DNA of 64,000 nucleotides from Rhizobiaceae bacterium (GTDB lineage: Bacteria > Pseudomonadota > Alphaproteobacteria > Rhizobiales > Rhizobiaceae), in assembly GCA_017640615.1 (NCBI GenBank), contig JAEPQK010000004.1, positions 372,001 to 436,000 on the forward strand, read 5' to 3'. The notes beneath the pieces were generated by a model that saw nothing but the letters and a program-made list of their open reading frames with translations, had not been told where the DNA came from and made no database searches. Shown one piece after another: positions 34,504-43,233 of this stretch. Each line of letters opens with the position of its first letter. Position 1 is the stretch's first letter. Both the position numbers and the translations under genes were made by a program.

Positions 34504-36363
34504 GTGACCCTTGAGCGCATACAAAGTGCGTTGGCGCTGTTCGTCGGCGCCTTCGTTTTCTATACCGCTGCGACCGGGCCCTTCGAGGGCCTGATCCAGC
34601 GGGCGCTTTTTCTGGCGTTGGTATCTGCTCTGGGCTTCGCACTTTACCCGCTGGGCGCGGGCAAACCCTGGCGCCCGGTCGGGCTGTCCATCGATCTGGT
34701 GTTGACCTTGGTCACGGTCGCCGCCTGCGGCTACGTAGTCTGGCACTACGATGAAATAATGACCTCACTGCCCTGGGCGAGCGCGCTGGACATCGGACTG
34801 ACGGTCGGTCTGGTGATCGCCGTTCTCGAACTCGGCCGGCGGACCGTGGGGATCATATTTCCGCTGCTGGTGACCGTCGCGCTCTCCTATGCGCTGTTCG
34901 GCAACCACCTGTCGGGGCCGCTGCGGCACCGTGGATTTGACGTCTATTTTGTCACCGAGACCATTTTCCTGGGCGACCTCGGCATCTGGGGGCTGCTCAC
35001 CGGCGTCGCCGCCACAGTGATAGCTGCCTTCGTCCTGTTTGGAGCGCTGCTGCTCCATTCGGGCGGCGGGCAGGCCTTCATGGATCTAGCGATGCGGCTT
35101 GGCGGCCGACAGCCGGGCGGGGCTGCGAAGATCGCCACTATCGCAAGCGGCTTGTTCGGCATGGTTTCGGGGTCTGCTGTCGCCAATGTTGCCACGACAG
35201 GCAACTTCACAATCCCCATGATGATAAGGCTGGGCTATCCGCGGCCCTTCGCAGCCGCCGTCGAGGCCGTGGCTTCGACTGGCGGGCAGATTGCACCGCC
35301 CATCATGGGTGCGGCTGCCTTCGTGATGGCCGAGATTCTGAACATTCCCTATCTCACCATCATTGTCGCCGCCGTAATGCCGGCTCTGCTGTTTTACATG
35401 TCGGTCTTCATGACGGTGCATTTCGTGGCGCTCCGCCGCAACCTCGCGGTTGTGCCCGACGAGGATTTGCCAGCCTGGAACACGATTGTTGCGCCGCGCC
35501 GCGTGCTCCCGATCGTGGCCGCGCTTGGCGGGCTGGGGATCGGGATCTACCTAGGTAGATCGATCGCGACCTCGGCGTTCTACGGGATTTCGGGTCTGCT
35601 TTTCGCGTTTGTCGCCACACAATGGGGCAGGCTCTCCGCTCGCGAGATGCTGGCGAAGGTCGTCTCAGGACTGGAGGATGCCGGCAAGGGCATGGTGATC
35701 ATCGGCGTGTTGCTCGCCGGGGCGCAGATACTGGTCTCCATGATCAACATGACCGGCGTCGGTGTCACGCTCTCTTCGCTGATCGTCACGCTTGCGGGCG
35801 ATTCCGTCTTTCTGGTCGCGCTGATCGTCGGGCTGGTCTGCCTGGTAATGGGTATGGGTTTGCCCACTACGGCGGCATATGTGCTCGTGGCGGCAGTGCT
35901 CGCACCTGCGATGACCGGGGTTGGTGTCGACCCGCTGTCCGCGCATCTCTTCGTGTTCTACTTCGCAACTATTTCGGTGATCACGCCGCCGGTATGCGTG
36001 GCTGTATTTGTCGGCGCGGGCATCGCAAAGACGAACTGGCTGCCGGCGGCCGGAGAAGCCGTGCGACTGGGCGCGGTGACCTATATCGTGCCGTTCCTCT
36101 TCGTGCTCTACCCGGGAATGACGATGCAGGGCGGTGCGTCTGCTGTTCTCAGCGCCGCTATTGCCGGCGGCGCACTCGTCGTTGCGGTTCCCGCGCTTCT
36201 GGCAGGAGCTAGCCCGCTTGGCAGACGCTGGGCCGATGCCGGCCTGTTCGCGGCGGTGATCGGCCTTTCGATCTGGCCCCATCCGGCGACACCGTTTCTC
36301 GCGGTCGGCCTTCTGGTCGCAAGCCTTGTCGCCTCGCGCATGCGCAGCGGAGCACTGGCATGA
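34504..36363 (+). CDS. TRAP transporter fused 4TM/12TM permease (DctQM fusion)
   Basis: 619-aa membrane protein combining a short DctQ-like N-terminal part (about four helices to residue 130) and a DctM-like channel with VSGSAVANVATTGNFTIP and MGLPTTAAYVLVAAVLAP. Fused permeases of this kind go with TAXI binding proteins, as here. It starts at GTG and ends in an ATGA overlap with the AtuA-like gene. Confidence 0.93.
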   Translation: MTLERIQSALALFVGAFVFYTAATGPFEGLIQRALFLALVSALGFALYPLGAGKPWRPVGLSIDLVLTLVTVAACGYVVWHYDEIMTSLPWASALDIGLTVGLVIAVLELGRRTVGIIFPLLVTVALSYALFGNHLSGPLRHRGFDVYFVTETIFLGDLGIWGLLTGVAATVIAAFVLFGALLLHSGGGQAFMDLAMRLGGRQPGGAAKIATIASGLFGMVSGSAVANVATTGNFTIPMMIRLGYPRPFAAAVEAVASTGGQIAPPIMGAAAFVMAEILNIPYLTIIVAAVMPALLFYMSVFMTVHFVALRRNLAVVPDEDLPAWNTIVAPRRVLPIVAALGGLGIGIYLGRSIATSAFYGISGLLFAFVATQWGRLSAREMLAKVVSGLEDAGKGMVIIGVLLAGAQILVSMINMTGVGVTLSSLIVTLAGDSVFLVALIVGLVCLVMGMGLPTTAAYVLVAAVLAPAMTGVGVDPLSAHLFVFYFATISVITPPVCVAVFVGAGIAKTNWLPAAGEAVRLGAVTYIVPFLFVLYPGMTMQGGASAVLSAAIAGGALVVAVPALLAGASPLGRRWADAGLFAAVIGLSIWPHPATPFLAVGLLVASLVASRMRSGALA

Positions 36364-37697
36364 AAACGGTGCGGATTGGCGCGGGCGCTGGCTTCTCCGG
36401 GGACCGGATTGAACCGGCCGTTGAACTGGCTGAAAAGGGCGAGCTCGACTATCTCGTTTTCGAATGCCTTGCCGAGCGTACCATGGCGCTGGCCCAGCAG
36501 GCGCGGCTGGAGAACCCGGATGCCGGGTTCGATCCGCTGCTGGAGCGCCGTATGCGCGCGATACTGCCGGCAATCGGCGGCAGAAAACCGCGCATCATCT
36601 CCAACATGGGTGCTGCGAATCCACTCGGCGCAGCGCGCCGCATTGCCGAGATAGCCCGCGAACTCGGCTGCGCGCCGCTGCGGATCGCGGCAGTGACCGG
36701 CGATGACGTTCTCGACCGTATTTCGGATTACAAACTCGAAGATGGTGGGAGCCTGGTCGGCGCGCTGGGCGAGCGGCTGGTGTCAGCCAATGCCTATGTC
36801 GGAGTGGGCCCCATTGTGGCGGCTCTGGAAGACGGCGCGGATATTGTAATTTGCGGTCGCGCTTCCGACACCGCTCTCTTTCTGGCTCCGCTCGTGCACG
36901 AATTTGGTTGGGCAATGGATGACTGGCAGAGCCTGGGCCGTGGAACGCTTGTAGGCCACCTGCTGGAATGTTCTGCGCAGGTGAGCGGCGGCTACTTCGC
37001 TGACCCCGGTGTCAAAGAGGTGCCGAACCCAGCGCATATAGGCTTTCCGTTGGCCGAAATTTCCGAGGACGGCAACGCCGTCATCACCAAGCTGCCGGGC
37101 ACAGGCGGTTGTGTGACGCGCGCCACTTGCGCCGAGCAGTTGCTCTACGAAATTCATGACCCGGCACGCTACTATCAGCCTGATGTCATTGCTGATTTCT
37201 CCAACGTTATGCTCTCCGAAATCGGACCGGACCGCGTGGCCGTTTCGGGTGCCACGGGCGTTGCAGCTTCGGGCCAGCTGAAGGTCTCGGTCGGCTATCG
37301 CGACGGCTGGCTCGGCGAGGGGCAGATTTCCTATGCAGGAGCCAATTGCGTTGCACGCGGCAACCTTGCGCTCGCCATTCTGGAGGAGCGTTTGGCGGTC
37401 AAGGGTAGTAGCGTCCTGGAAAGCCGGGGCGAGCTGATTGGCCTCAATGCCGTATCGCCTGGCGTACGGGCTATTTCACCAGCTAACGAACCGCCTGAAG
37501 TTCGCGCGCGGTTTGCAGCGCGCTGCGCATCTCGGGAAGATGCCGAGCGCGTCGCCGATGAGGTTGAAAGCCTCTATCTGTGCGGGCCCGCGGGCGGCGG
37601 CGGCGTCACCCGACGGGTGCGCGAAATCATCGGCATAGCCTCGGCATTCGTACCCGCGGATCGTGTTCCGCTTTCCGTTCAGATTGTGGTGGCCTGA
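36360..37697 (+). CDS. AtuA-family protein (DUF1446), N-terminal part of the usual protein
   Basis: 445-aa protein of the acyclic terpene utilisation AtuA/DUF1446 family, recognised from IGAGAGFSGDRIEPAVELAE, YLVFECLAERTMALAQ and ICGRASDTALF. The biochemical role of this family is poorly known. Many homologues carry about 100 more C-terminal residues; here that part is encoded by the next gene, which begins in a TGATG overlap. It follows directly from a TRAP transporter, so it probably acts on the imported acid. Confidence 0.85.
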   Translation: MKTVRIGAGAGFSGDRIEPAVELAEKGELDYLVFECLAERTMALAQQARLENPDAGFDPLLERRMRAILPAIGGRKPRIISNMGAANPLGAARRIAEIARELGCAPLRIAAVTGDDVLDRISDYKLEDGGSLVGALGERLVSANAYVGVGPIVAALEDGADIVICGRASDTALFLAPLVHEFGWAMDDWQSLGRGTLVGHLLECSAQVSGGYFADPGVKEVPNPAHIGFPLAEISEDGNAVITKLPGTGGCVTRATCAEQLLYEIHDPARYYQPDVIADFSNVMLSEIGPDRVAVSGATGVAASGQLKVSVGYRDGWLGEGQISYAGANCVARGNLALAILEERLAVKGSSVLESRGELIGLNAVSPGVRAISPANEPPEVRARFAARCASREDAERVADEVESLYLCGPAGGGGVTRRVREIIGIASAFVPADRVPLSVQIVVA

Positions 37698-38002
37698 TGC
37701 GGCTGCATGAGATTGCCCACGCGCGCACCGGCGACAAGGGAGATATCTCCAATATCTCCGTTGTAGCCTATAGGCAGGACGACTTTGCGCTCATCGAAAA
37801 GGCCGTTACCGAGGTCCGGGTCGCTGCGCATTTCGGCACCGGTTTCAATGGCGAGGTGAAGCGCTACTTGCTGCCGCAGCTCGGTGCGCTGAATCTCGTG
37901 ATCACGGGCGCGCTTTCCGGCGGCGTCACACGCTCGCTGGCGCTCGACGCACATGGCAAATGCCTGTCGTCCATTCTTCTTGAAATGGAAATCGGCGCAT
38001 AA
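37697..38002 (+). CDS. AtuA-associated C-terminal domain as a separate protein
   Basis: 101-aa protein starting at the ATG that overlaps the AtuA-like stop (TGATG). The opening ARTGDKGDISNISVVAY matches the small domain that ends longer AtuA/DUF1446 proteins. The coupled reading frames suggest a two-subunit version of what is one chain elsewhere. No signal peptide or membrane helix is seen. It is the last gene before a change of operon. Confidence 0.8.
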   Translation: MRLHEIAHARTGDKGDISNISVVAYRQDDFALIEKAVTEVRVAAHFGTGFNGEVKRYLLPQLGALNLVITGALSGGVTRSLALDAHGKCLSSILLEMEIGA

Positions 38003-38053
38003 GCCTGGATGCCGGGGCCAGTAATCCTGGGGTTTTCAGCTCCACGTTCACAT

Positions 38054-38121
38054 TTTTTAGTATTTGTAAAATTCTCTTGACAAGCGCCTTCTTGCCCGCT
38101 CATTTTTACAAATACTAAAAA
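38054..38121. promoter_or_regulatory. Perfect 18-bp inverted repeat around the XRE-cupin promoter
   Basis: Arm 1 (38054-38071, TTTTTAGTATTTGTAAAA) and arm 2 (38104-38121) are exact reverse complements with 32 bp between them. The AT-rich arms stand out from a GC-rich background. A -35 like TTGACA lies between them at 38077-38082, and the second arm covers the expected -10 and ends 12 bases before the GTG start. This is the layout of an autoregulated operator with two dimer sites about 50 bp apart, most likely bound by the XRE-cupin protein encoded just downstream. Confidence 0.75.
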
Positions 38122-38133
38122 TGGGAGTTGGGC

Positions 38134-38814
38134 GTGGCAGGTGAGGACGCAGTCCAGTCAACGGTAACCGGCGGAGAGCCGCTCGGTGTCCGTCTGCGCG
38201 AAAGGCGCCGGGAGCTTCGCCTGACGTTGAAGGATGTTGCCGATGGCGCAGGACTGTCGGTCGGCTTCATCTCTCAGGTTGAACGCGACCTGACTGTTCC
38301 TTCCCTGTCGTCGCTGGCGTCGATCTCGCGCGTCTTGCGCATGCCAATCACCAGCTTCCTTTCTCAGCCCGACGGCGGCCAGCCGCACACGAGGCACGAC
38401 CAGCGGCCTGTCTACGCTGTACAGGCCAATGGGCTCCAATATGAGCGGCTTTCCGCCCGCTTCCCCGGCAATGTCCTGAACAGCGTCATTGTTCACGAAC
38501 CTCCGGGCATGCGTTCAGAACCCATCCGCCATGAGGGCGAAGAGATGTTCTTCATCCTCAAGGGCTCGATTACGATCGAAGTGGAGGACGAGGTCACAGT
38601 CCTGTCAGCTGGCGACAGCATTCACTTCGATTCCACGCGGCGTCATTCCTCCTGGAATCACACCACCGAAACAGTGACCATCCTGCATGTGTGCACAATG
38701 GACGTCTTTGGAGACGACCTGGCCGACGACAATCGGCTGGGCAACCGGGCGCGGCACAAAGTCCGACAAGAACCCGGGGATAACGATAGCGAAACCGAGA
38801 GCGTAACTGTCTGA
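38134..38814 (+). CDS. XRE-family regulator with C-terminal cupin domain
   Basis: 226-aa regulator. An N-terminal helix-turn-helix (about residues 15-70, LTLKDVADGAGLSVGFISQVE) precedes a cupin_2 barrel (about 135-205, HEGEEMFFILKG and AGDSIHFDSTRRHSSWNH). Proteins of this type (PuuR/SutR-like) often repress amine, amino-acid or osmolyte catabolism. The GTG at 38134 has GGGAG 6 bases upstream. It leads the hydantoin/oxoproline-type operon, and its own promoter sits inside a striking inverted repeat. Confidence 0.9.
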   Translation: MAGEDAVQSTVTGGEPLGVRLRERRRELRLTLKDVADGAGLSVGFISQVERDLTVPSLSSLASISRVLRMPITSFLSQPDGGQPHTRHDQRPVYAVQANGLQYERLSARFPGNVLNSVIVHEPPGMRSEPIRHEGEEMFFILKGSITIEVEDEVTVLSAGDSIHFDSTRRHSSWNHTTETVTILHVCTMDVFGDDLADDNRLGNRARHKVRQEPGDNDSETESVTV

Positions 38815-38842
38815 AACAGCAGCAGTAATGGGAGCAACCGAC

Positions 38843-40435
38843 ATGAAATCAATTCTCAAGCCAATTACCGCAATGGCCTTGGCATCGAGCGTCCTGGCCG
38901 CCCCAGTTGTGGCAAACGCCGGCGGCACGCTGCGCCTTGACGAAGTAGCGGTGGGCGAGATCGACCCGTCCAAGGCGTCGGACTATGCCGACTCGATCCT
39001 GATGTTCAATCTCTACGACACACTGGTTCTGCCGCGTCAGGGCGGACCGGGCCACGAGCCGCATCTGGCCGAAAGCTGGGAGGGTTCGGGCACCGAATAC
39101 ACCTTCAAGCTGCGCAGCGACGTGAACTTCGTAAGCGGAAACCCGATGACGGCGGAAGACGTGGTCTTCTCGCTCGAACGCATGAAAGCGATGGGTAAGG
39201 GCCTGTCTTATCTCTTCGGCAATGTGGAAAGCGCAGAGGCGATTGACGAGCATACCGTCAAGTTCACGCTCTCGACGCCATACGCCCCCTTCGTGGCATC
39301 GCTGGTGCGTCTGCCCATCGTCGACAAGCAGGCCATCATGGCCAATCTCGGCGAAGGCGAAGGTGACATGAAAGACTGGGGCGAGGCATGGCTTTCGTCC
39401 AACACTGCAGGCACCGGCGCCTACCAGATAGTGTCGCATAACCCGCAGGAAGAAACCGTTATGGAAAAGAACGGCGGCTACTTCCTCGATGTCGCCGAGG
39501 CTGCACCTGACCAGGTGCGCCTGCGCTATGGTCTTGAGGCCGCGACGGTACGCACCCTGATCAGCCAGGGCGAACATGACATCGCGTCGCAGTGGCTGCC
39601 GCCGGAAGTTATCAAGGCGCTCGCCAATGATGGCGCTCAGCTTCTGACCGAGAGCGGAACGGGCGCCTTCTACGTGAAGATGAACACGACCAAGGCGCCG
39701 CTGGACGACGCCGAGTGCCGGCTCGCACTGGCGAACGCGTTCGACTACAACGCCGCGATCAAGATGATTGCTGTAACCGACGACGTCTCGCAGGGCTCAG
39801 CCGCAACCGGCGCAATTCCGGTCGGCATGTTCGGTGCAAACCCCGCCGGCGACGGACTGTCGCGCGACTTGGAAGCGGCGAAGACACATCTCGCCAACTG
39901 CAAGTACAGCCCCGAGGACATCAATCTCGAACTGTCCTGGATCGCCGAGGTTCCCGTCGAAGAGCGCTTCGCGCTTCTGATGCAGGCCAACTTCGCCGAG
40001 CTCGGCATCAAGTCCGAAATCAAGAAGCTTCCTTGGGCGTTGTTCTCAGAGCAGGTGTCGAAGCCTGAAAACACGCCGCACATCTCGCAGCTGTTTGTCA
40101 ACGCAGTGACCGGCGATCCTGATACGCTGCTATACGGCATGTATCACTCGTCCGCGGCAGGCACCTGGCAGTCGCCGGAATATTTGAGTGACGCCAAGGT
40201 GGACGAACTGCTCGACGCTGGCCGAACTGGCGCGGACGATGCTGCTCGCGAAGCTGCCTATTCGCAGCTGAACGATCGCCTGATGGAGATTGCGCCATCG
40301 GTTTACGGTTACGACCGGCAATCGGTGTTCGCAGCCAGCACGCGTGTGAAAGCGCCGGCGCTCAGCGATCCTGAAAAGGCCTTCGGGCTGGACGGAATGG
40401 GTTTCACCTTCCGTCTGATGGAAGTCGCCGACTAA
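38843..40435 (+). CDS. ABC transporter substrate-binding protein, peptide/nickel (DppA) family
   Basis: 530-aa family 5 binding protein. It has a Sec signal (KPITAMALASSVLAAPVVANA) and the family block SWEGSGTEYTFKLRSDVNF followed by NPMTAEDVVFSLERM. The ATG at 38843 is used because GGGAG lies 8 bases before it. Ligands of this family are peptides, opines, glutathione and various amides; the enzymes downstream suggest a cyclic amide or modified amino acid. A strong hairpin follows the stop. Confidence 0.92.
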   Translation: MKSILKPITAMALASSVLAAPVVANAGGTLRLDEVAVGEIDPSKASDYADSILMFNLYDTLVLPRQGGPGHEPHLAESWEGSGTEYTFKLRSDVNFVSGNPMTAEDVVFSLERMKAMGKGLSYLFGNVESAEAIDEHTVKFTLSTPYAPFVASLVRLPIVDKQAIMANLGEGEGDMKDWGEAWLSSNTAGTGAYQIVSHNPQEETVMEKNGGYFLDVAEAAPDQVRLRYGLEAATVRTLISQGEHDIASQWLPPEVIKALANDGAQLLTESGTGAFYVKMNTTKAPLDDAECRLALANAFDYNAAIKMIAVTDDVSQGSAATGAIPVGMFGANPAGDGLSRDLEAAKTHLANCKYSPEDINLELSWIAEVPVEERFALLMQANFAELGIKSEIKKLPWALFSEQVSKPENTPHISQLFVNAVTGDPDTLLYGMYHSSAAGTWQSPEYLSDAKVDELLDAGRTGADDAAREAAYSQLNDRLMEIAPSVYGYDRQSVFAASTRVKAPALSDPEKAFGLDGMGFTFRLMEVAD

Positions 40436-40448
40436 CAGGTGCCGGCTG

Positions 40449-40480
40449 GCAGCCGGGCGGACCAAGCAACGCCCGGCTGC
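40449..40480 (+). ncRNA. Intercistronic GC hairpin after the DppA-like gene
   Basis: GCAGCCGGGCG, a 10-base loop, then CGCCCGGCTGC: a perfect 11-bp stem 14 bases after the binding-protein stop and about 20 before the permease ATG. No T-run. It is the third such stem in this window that directly follows a binding-protein gene. Entered as an RNA structural element. Confidence 0.65.
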
Positions 40481-40499
40481 GCCACTTGGAACCAGAACG

Positions 40500-41525
40500 A
40501 TGATGCCGATTGCCCGCCTGCTTTCGAAGCGGCTGGGAACCTCGTTGCTCGTGCTTTTCGGGGTCTCCATGCTGATCTTCGCCATCGCCCGGATCATCCC
40601 CGGCGACCCTGCGCGCATCGCGCTGGGCCCCAACGCAACAACCGAACAGGTTGCGGCGCTGCGGGCGGCCCTGCACCTCGATGACCCGGTGTGGATCCAG
40701 TACGGATATTTTCTGGGCGATCTCCTGCGCGGCGATCTCGGCGTGTCGCTCTACACAAACCGGCCGGTGACCACCGACATTGCGCAGTTCCTTCCGGCGA
40801 CGCTTGAGCTGGTCTTCGTAGCCGGCTTCATGATGGTGGCGATCGGCCTGCCGCTCGGAATTCTCTCAGCGCGCTATCGCGGTGGCATCGCCGACAATAT
40901 GGTCCGCATCGTATCGCTCCTCGGCGTCTCCGCCCCAAGCTTCGTCTGGGCGGTGATCCTGATGCTGATCTTCGCATTTTACCTGCCGCTCTTCCCGGTG
41001 GCTGGGCGCATATCTGACAGCTACTCGATTCAGGCCGTCACCGGCTTTCTGCTGGTCGACACTCTGATCGCCGGCAACTTTAGAGCATTCGGAAATGCTG
41101 CCTGGCACATCGTGCTTCCGGCCTTTGCACTGGCGCTTTCGGGCATCGGACAAGCGACGCGCCTGACCCGCGCCAACATGGTCGAGACCTATGAGCGGCC
41201 CTACATCGAGATGGCGCGTTCCTACGGATTTCCTGGCAAGCGCATTGCCAACCGCTACGCCTTCAAGCCGTCGCTAATTCCCTCGCTCACGATCATCGGC
41301 CTCGATTTCGCAGCGATGCTGGGCAACGCCTTTCTGGTTGAGGCGATCTTCGCCTGGCCGGGGCTGTCGCGCTACGGCGTCGCGGTGATCCTGCGCAAGG
41401 ATCTGAACGCGATCGTTGGCACGGTGCTGATCATTTCGGCGACCTTCCTGATCGTGAACATCATCGTGGATCTGCTGATCGCCTTCATCAATCCGCGCAT
41501 CCGTCTGTCGCAGAGGTCGTCATGA
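40500..41525 (+). CDS. ABC transporter permease (DppB type)
   Basis: 341-aa permease with six helices. The N-terminal block RIIPGDPARIALGPNAT and an EAA-like loop (MVETYERPYIEMARSYGFPG) are typical of dipeptide/oligopeptide permeases. It overlaps the next gene by ATGA at 41522. Two ATG codons (40500 and 40503) stand side by side; the first is used. Confidence 0.93.
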   Translation: MMPIARLLSKRLGTSLLVLFGVSMLIFAIARIIPGDPARIALGPNATTEQVAALRAALHLDDPVWIQYGYFLGDLLRGDLGVSLYTNRPVTTDIAQFLPATLELVFVAGFMMVAIGLPLGILSARYRGGIADNMVRIVSLLGVSAPSFVWAVILMLIFAFYLPLFPVAGRISDSYSIQAVTGFLLVDTLIAGNFRAFGNAAWHIVLPAFALALSGIGQATRLTRANMVETYERPYIEMARSYGFPGKRIANRYAFKPSLIPSLTIIGLDFAAMLGNAFLVEAIFAWPGLSRYGVAVILRKDLNAIVGTVLIISATFLIVNIIVDLLIAFINPRIRLSQRSS

Positions 41526-42355
41526 AACGCACGATCTCCATCCTGATCGCCAACCCGCTCTCGCTTCTGGGCGTGGTTCTGGTTGCCACGGTCGTGCTGT
41601 CGGCGCTGTTTGCCGATTTTATCGCGCCGTTCCCGGAGCATCGCGGCGCGGTGGTCGACTTCGCTAATTTCAACAAGGCCCCGGAATGGCCCTACATCAT
41701 GGGCACCGATCTGGTGGGCCGCGATATCTTCTCGCGCATACTCTACGCCTACCGCATCTCGCTCATTCTCGGTGTGGTGGTGCTTGCAATCGCAGTGCCG
41801 ATCGGCGTCACCGTCGGGCTGGTCGCCGGCTATTTCGGCGGCTGGACCGAATACGTCCTTATGCGCATCACCGACATCTTCCTGTCGATCCCGCCGCTGG
41901 TGCTTGCAATGTCGATCATGGGCGTGCTGGAACCGACGCTCGCCAACGGGATGCTGGCCGTCACGGTGATGTGGTGGCCCTGGTACACGCGGCTCGTCTA
42001 CAACATCACCCGTTCCGAGCGCGAAGAGGGCTACGTACTCGCAGCCGAGGTGATCGGCGCCTCTCCGCTCCACGTTATATTCCGCGAAATCCTGCCCAAC
42101 TGTGTACCCGCCGTCGTCACCAAAATGACGCTCGACCTCGGCTTCGTGATCCTGATCGCATCCTCCCTCTCATTCCTTGGCCTAGGCGTACAACCGCCGA
42201 CGCCCGATCTCGGATCGATGGTCGCCGACGGCGCCAAATACCTGCCGGATAGCTGGTGGCTGACAGTCTTCCCGGGCCTCGCAATCCTGGTCGCGGTGTT
42301 CGGCTTCAACCTGATCGGCGACGCTTTGCGTGACATTCTGGGGGCGGATCAATGA
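41522..42355 (+). CDS. ABC transporter permease (DppC type)
   Basis: 277-aa permease with six helices. MGTDLVGRDIFSRILYAYR is the DppC signature, and the EAA-like loop reads GYVLAAEVIGASPLHV. ATGA overlaps on both sides tie it to DppB and to the first ATPase. Confidence 0.93.
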   Translation: MKRTISILIANPLSLLGVVLVATVVLSALFADFIAPFPEHRGAVVDFANFNKAPEWPYIMGTDLVGRDIFSRILYAYRISLILGVVVLAIAVPIGVTVGLVAGYFGGWTEYVLMRITDIFLSIPPLVLAMSIMGVLEPTLANGMLAVTVMWWPWYTRLVYNITRSEREEGYVLAAEVIGASPLHVIFREILPNCVPAVVTKMTLDLGFVILIASSLSFLGLGVQPPTPDLGSMVADGAKYLPDSWWLTVFPGLAILVAVFGFNLIGDALRDILGADQ

Positions 42356-43233
42356 GCCGGCCGCTGCTCGATATTCGCGACCTGACGCTAGGCTTCAAAG
42401 GCTGGACCGGCTTCACCGAAGTGCTGCACGGCATCTCTCTGAACATCCAGCAAGGCGAACGCGTAGCGTTGGTGGGCGAGTCTGGTTCCGGCAAGTCGGT
42501 CACCGCGCGCATCGTGCTGGGCATGCTCCAGTCGCTGCGCTCAGCTCGCATTGGCGGTACCGTCGAATTCGACGGCCGCGATCTGGCGCAGATGTCACGC
42601 ACGGAGCGCCAGCGGCTGCGTGGCACGCGCATTTCGATGATCTTCCAGGATCCGACATCGTCTCTGAACCCGGTTTACCGGATCGGCACACAGTTTCATG
42701 AGGTGCTGAAGCGCGAGGTGCCGAATTTCTCCTATCAGGACGCGATGGGTCGGGCCGCCGAGATTCTGCGTGAGGTCTCCATCGTCGATGCCGAGCGCAT
42801 ACTCAGCTCATATCCTTTCCAACTGTCGGGCGGCATGAACCAGCGCGTGATGATCGCGATGGCCCTGGCAAACGAGCCTGACCTGCTTCTGGCCGACGAG
42901 CCGGGCACCGCGCTCGACGTCACCGTGCAGGCGCAGACGCTCGACCTGATGCGCGGTCTCGTGGAGCAGCACAACACCGCTGTGTTATTCATCTCGCACA
43001 ATCTCGGCGTGGTGCGTGAATTCGCCGACCGGGTGTATGTGATCTACAAGGGCCGCATCGTCGAACACGGCCCGACAACCGCACTCTTCGATAATCCGCG
43101 CCACCCTTACACCCGTGCGCTCATGATGGCGGTGCCGCGCCTCACCGGCGGCGGTGTGCCAGACATCAGCGATGACGCAAGCGCGTTTTCCGCGCCTCTG
43201 GTCGATCACCTTGCGGGGGAGAGCTCAGCATGA
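42352..43233 (+). CDS. ABC transporter ATP-binding protein (DppD type)
   Basis: 293-aa ATPase. Walker [21 protein letters not shown] in the Q-loop, signature LSGGMNQR, Walker B LLADEPGTALD and the H-loop FISHNLG are visible. The C-terminus is shorter than in many DppD proteins (about 325 aa), so the terminal oligopeptide/nickel (oligo_HPY) part is reduced. It is paired with the DppF-type ATPase that starts in an ATGA overlap. Confidence 0.92.
   Translation: MSRPLLDIRDLTLGFKGWTGFTEVLHGISLNIQQGERVALVGESGSGKSVTARIVLGMLQSLRSARIGGTVEFDGRDLAQMSRTERQRLRGTRISMIFQDPTSSLNPVYRIGTQFHEVLKREVPNFSYQDAMGRAAEILREVSIVDAERILSSYPFQLSGGMNQRVMIAMALANEPDLLLADEPGTALDVTVQAQTLDLMRGLVEQHNTAVLFISHNLGVVREFADRVYVIYKGRIVEHGPTTALFDNPRHPYTRALMMAVPRLTGGGVPDISDDASAFSAPLVDHLAGESSA

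Noticed and set aside
33460..34746. 428-codon minus-strand frame across the TAXI and TRAP permease genes
   Set aside because: It crosses the boundary of two well-supported plus-strand genes and has no recognisable domain.
38003..38045. Terminator after the AtuA-associated gene
   Set aside because: CCAG/CTGG gives only a 4-bp stem before TTTT; too weak to call.
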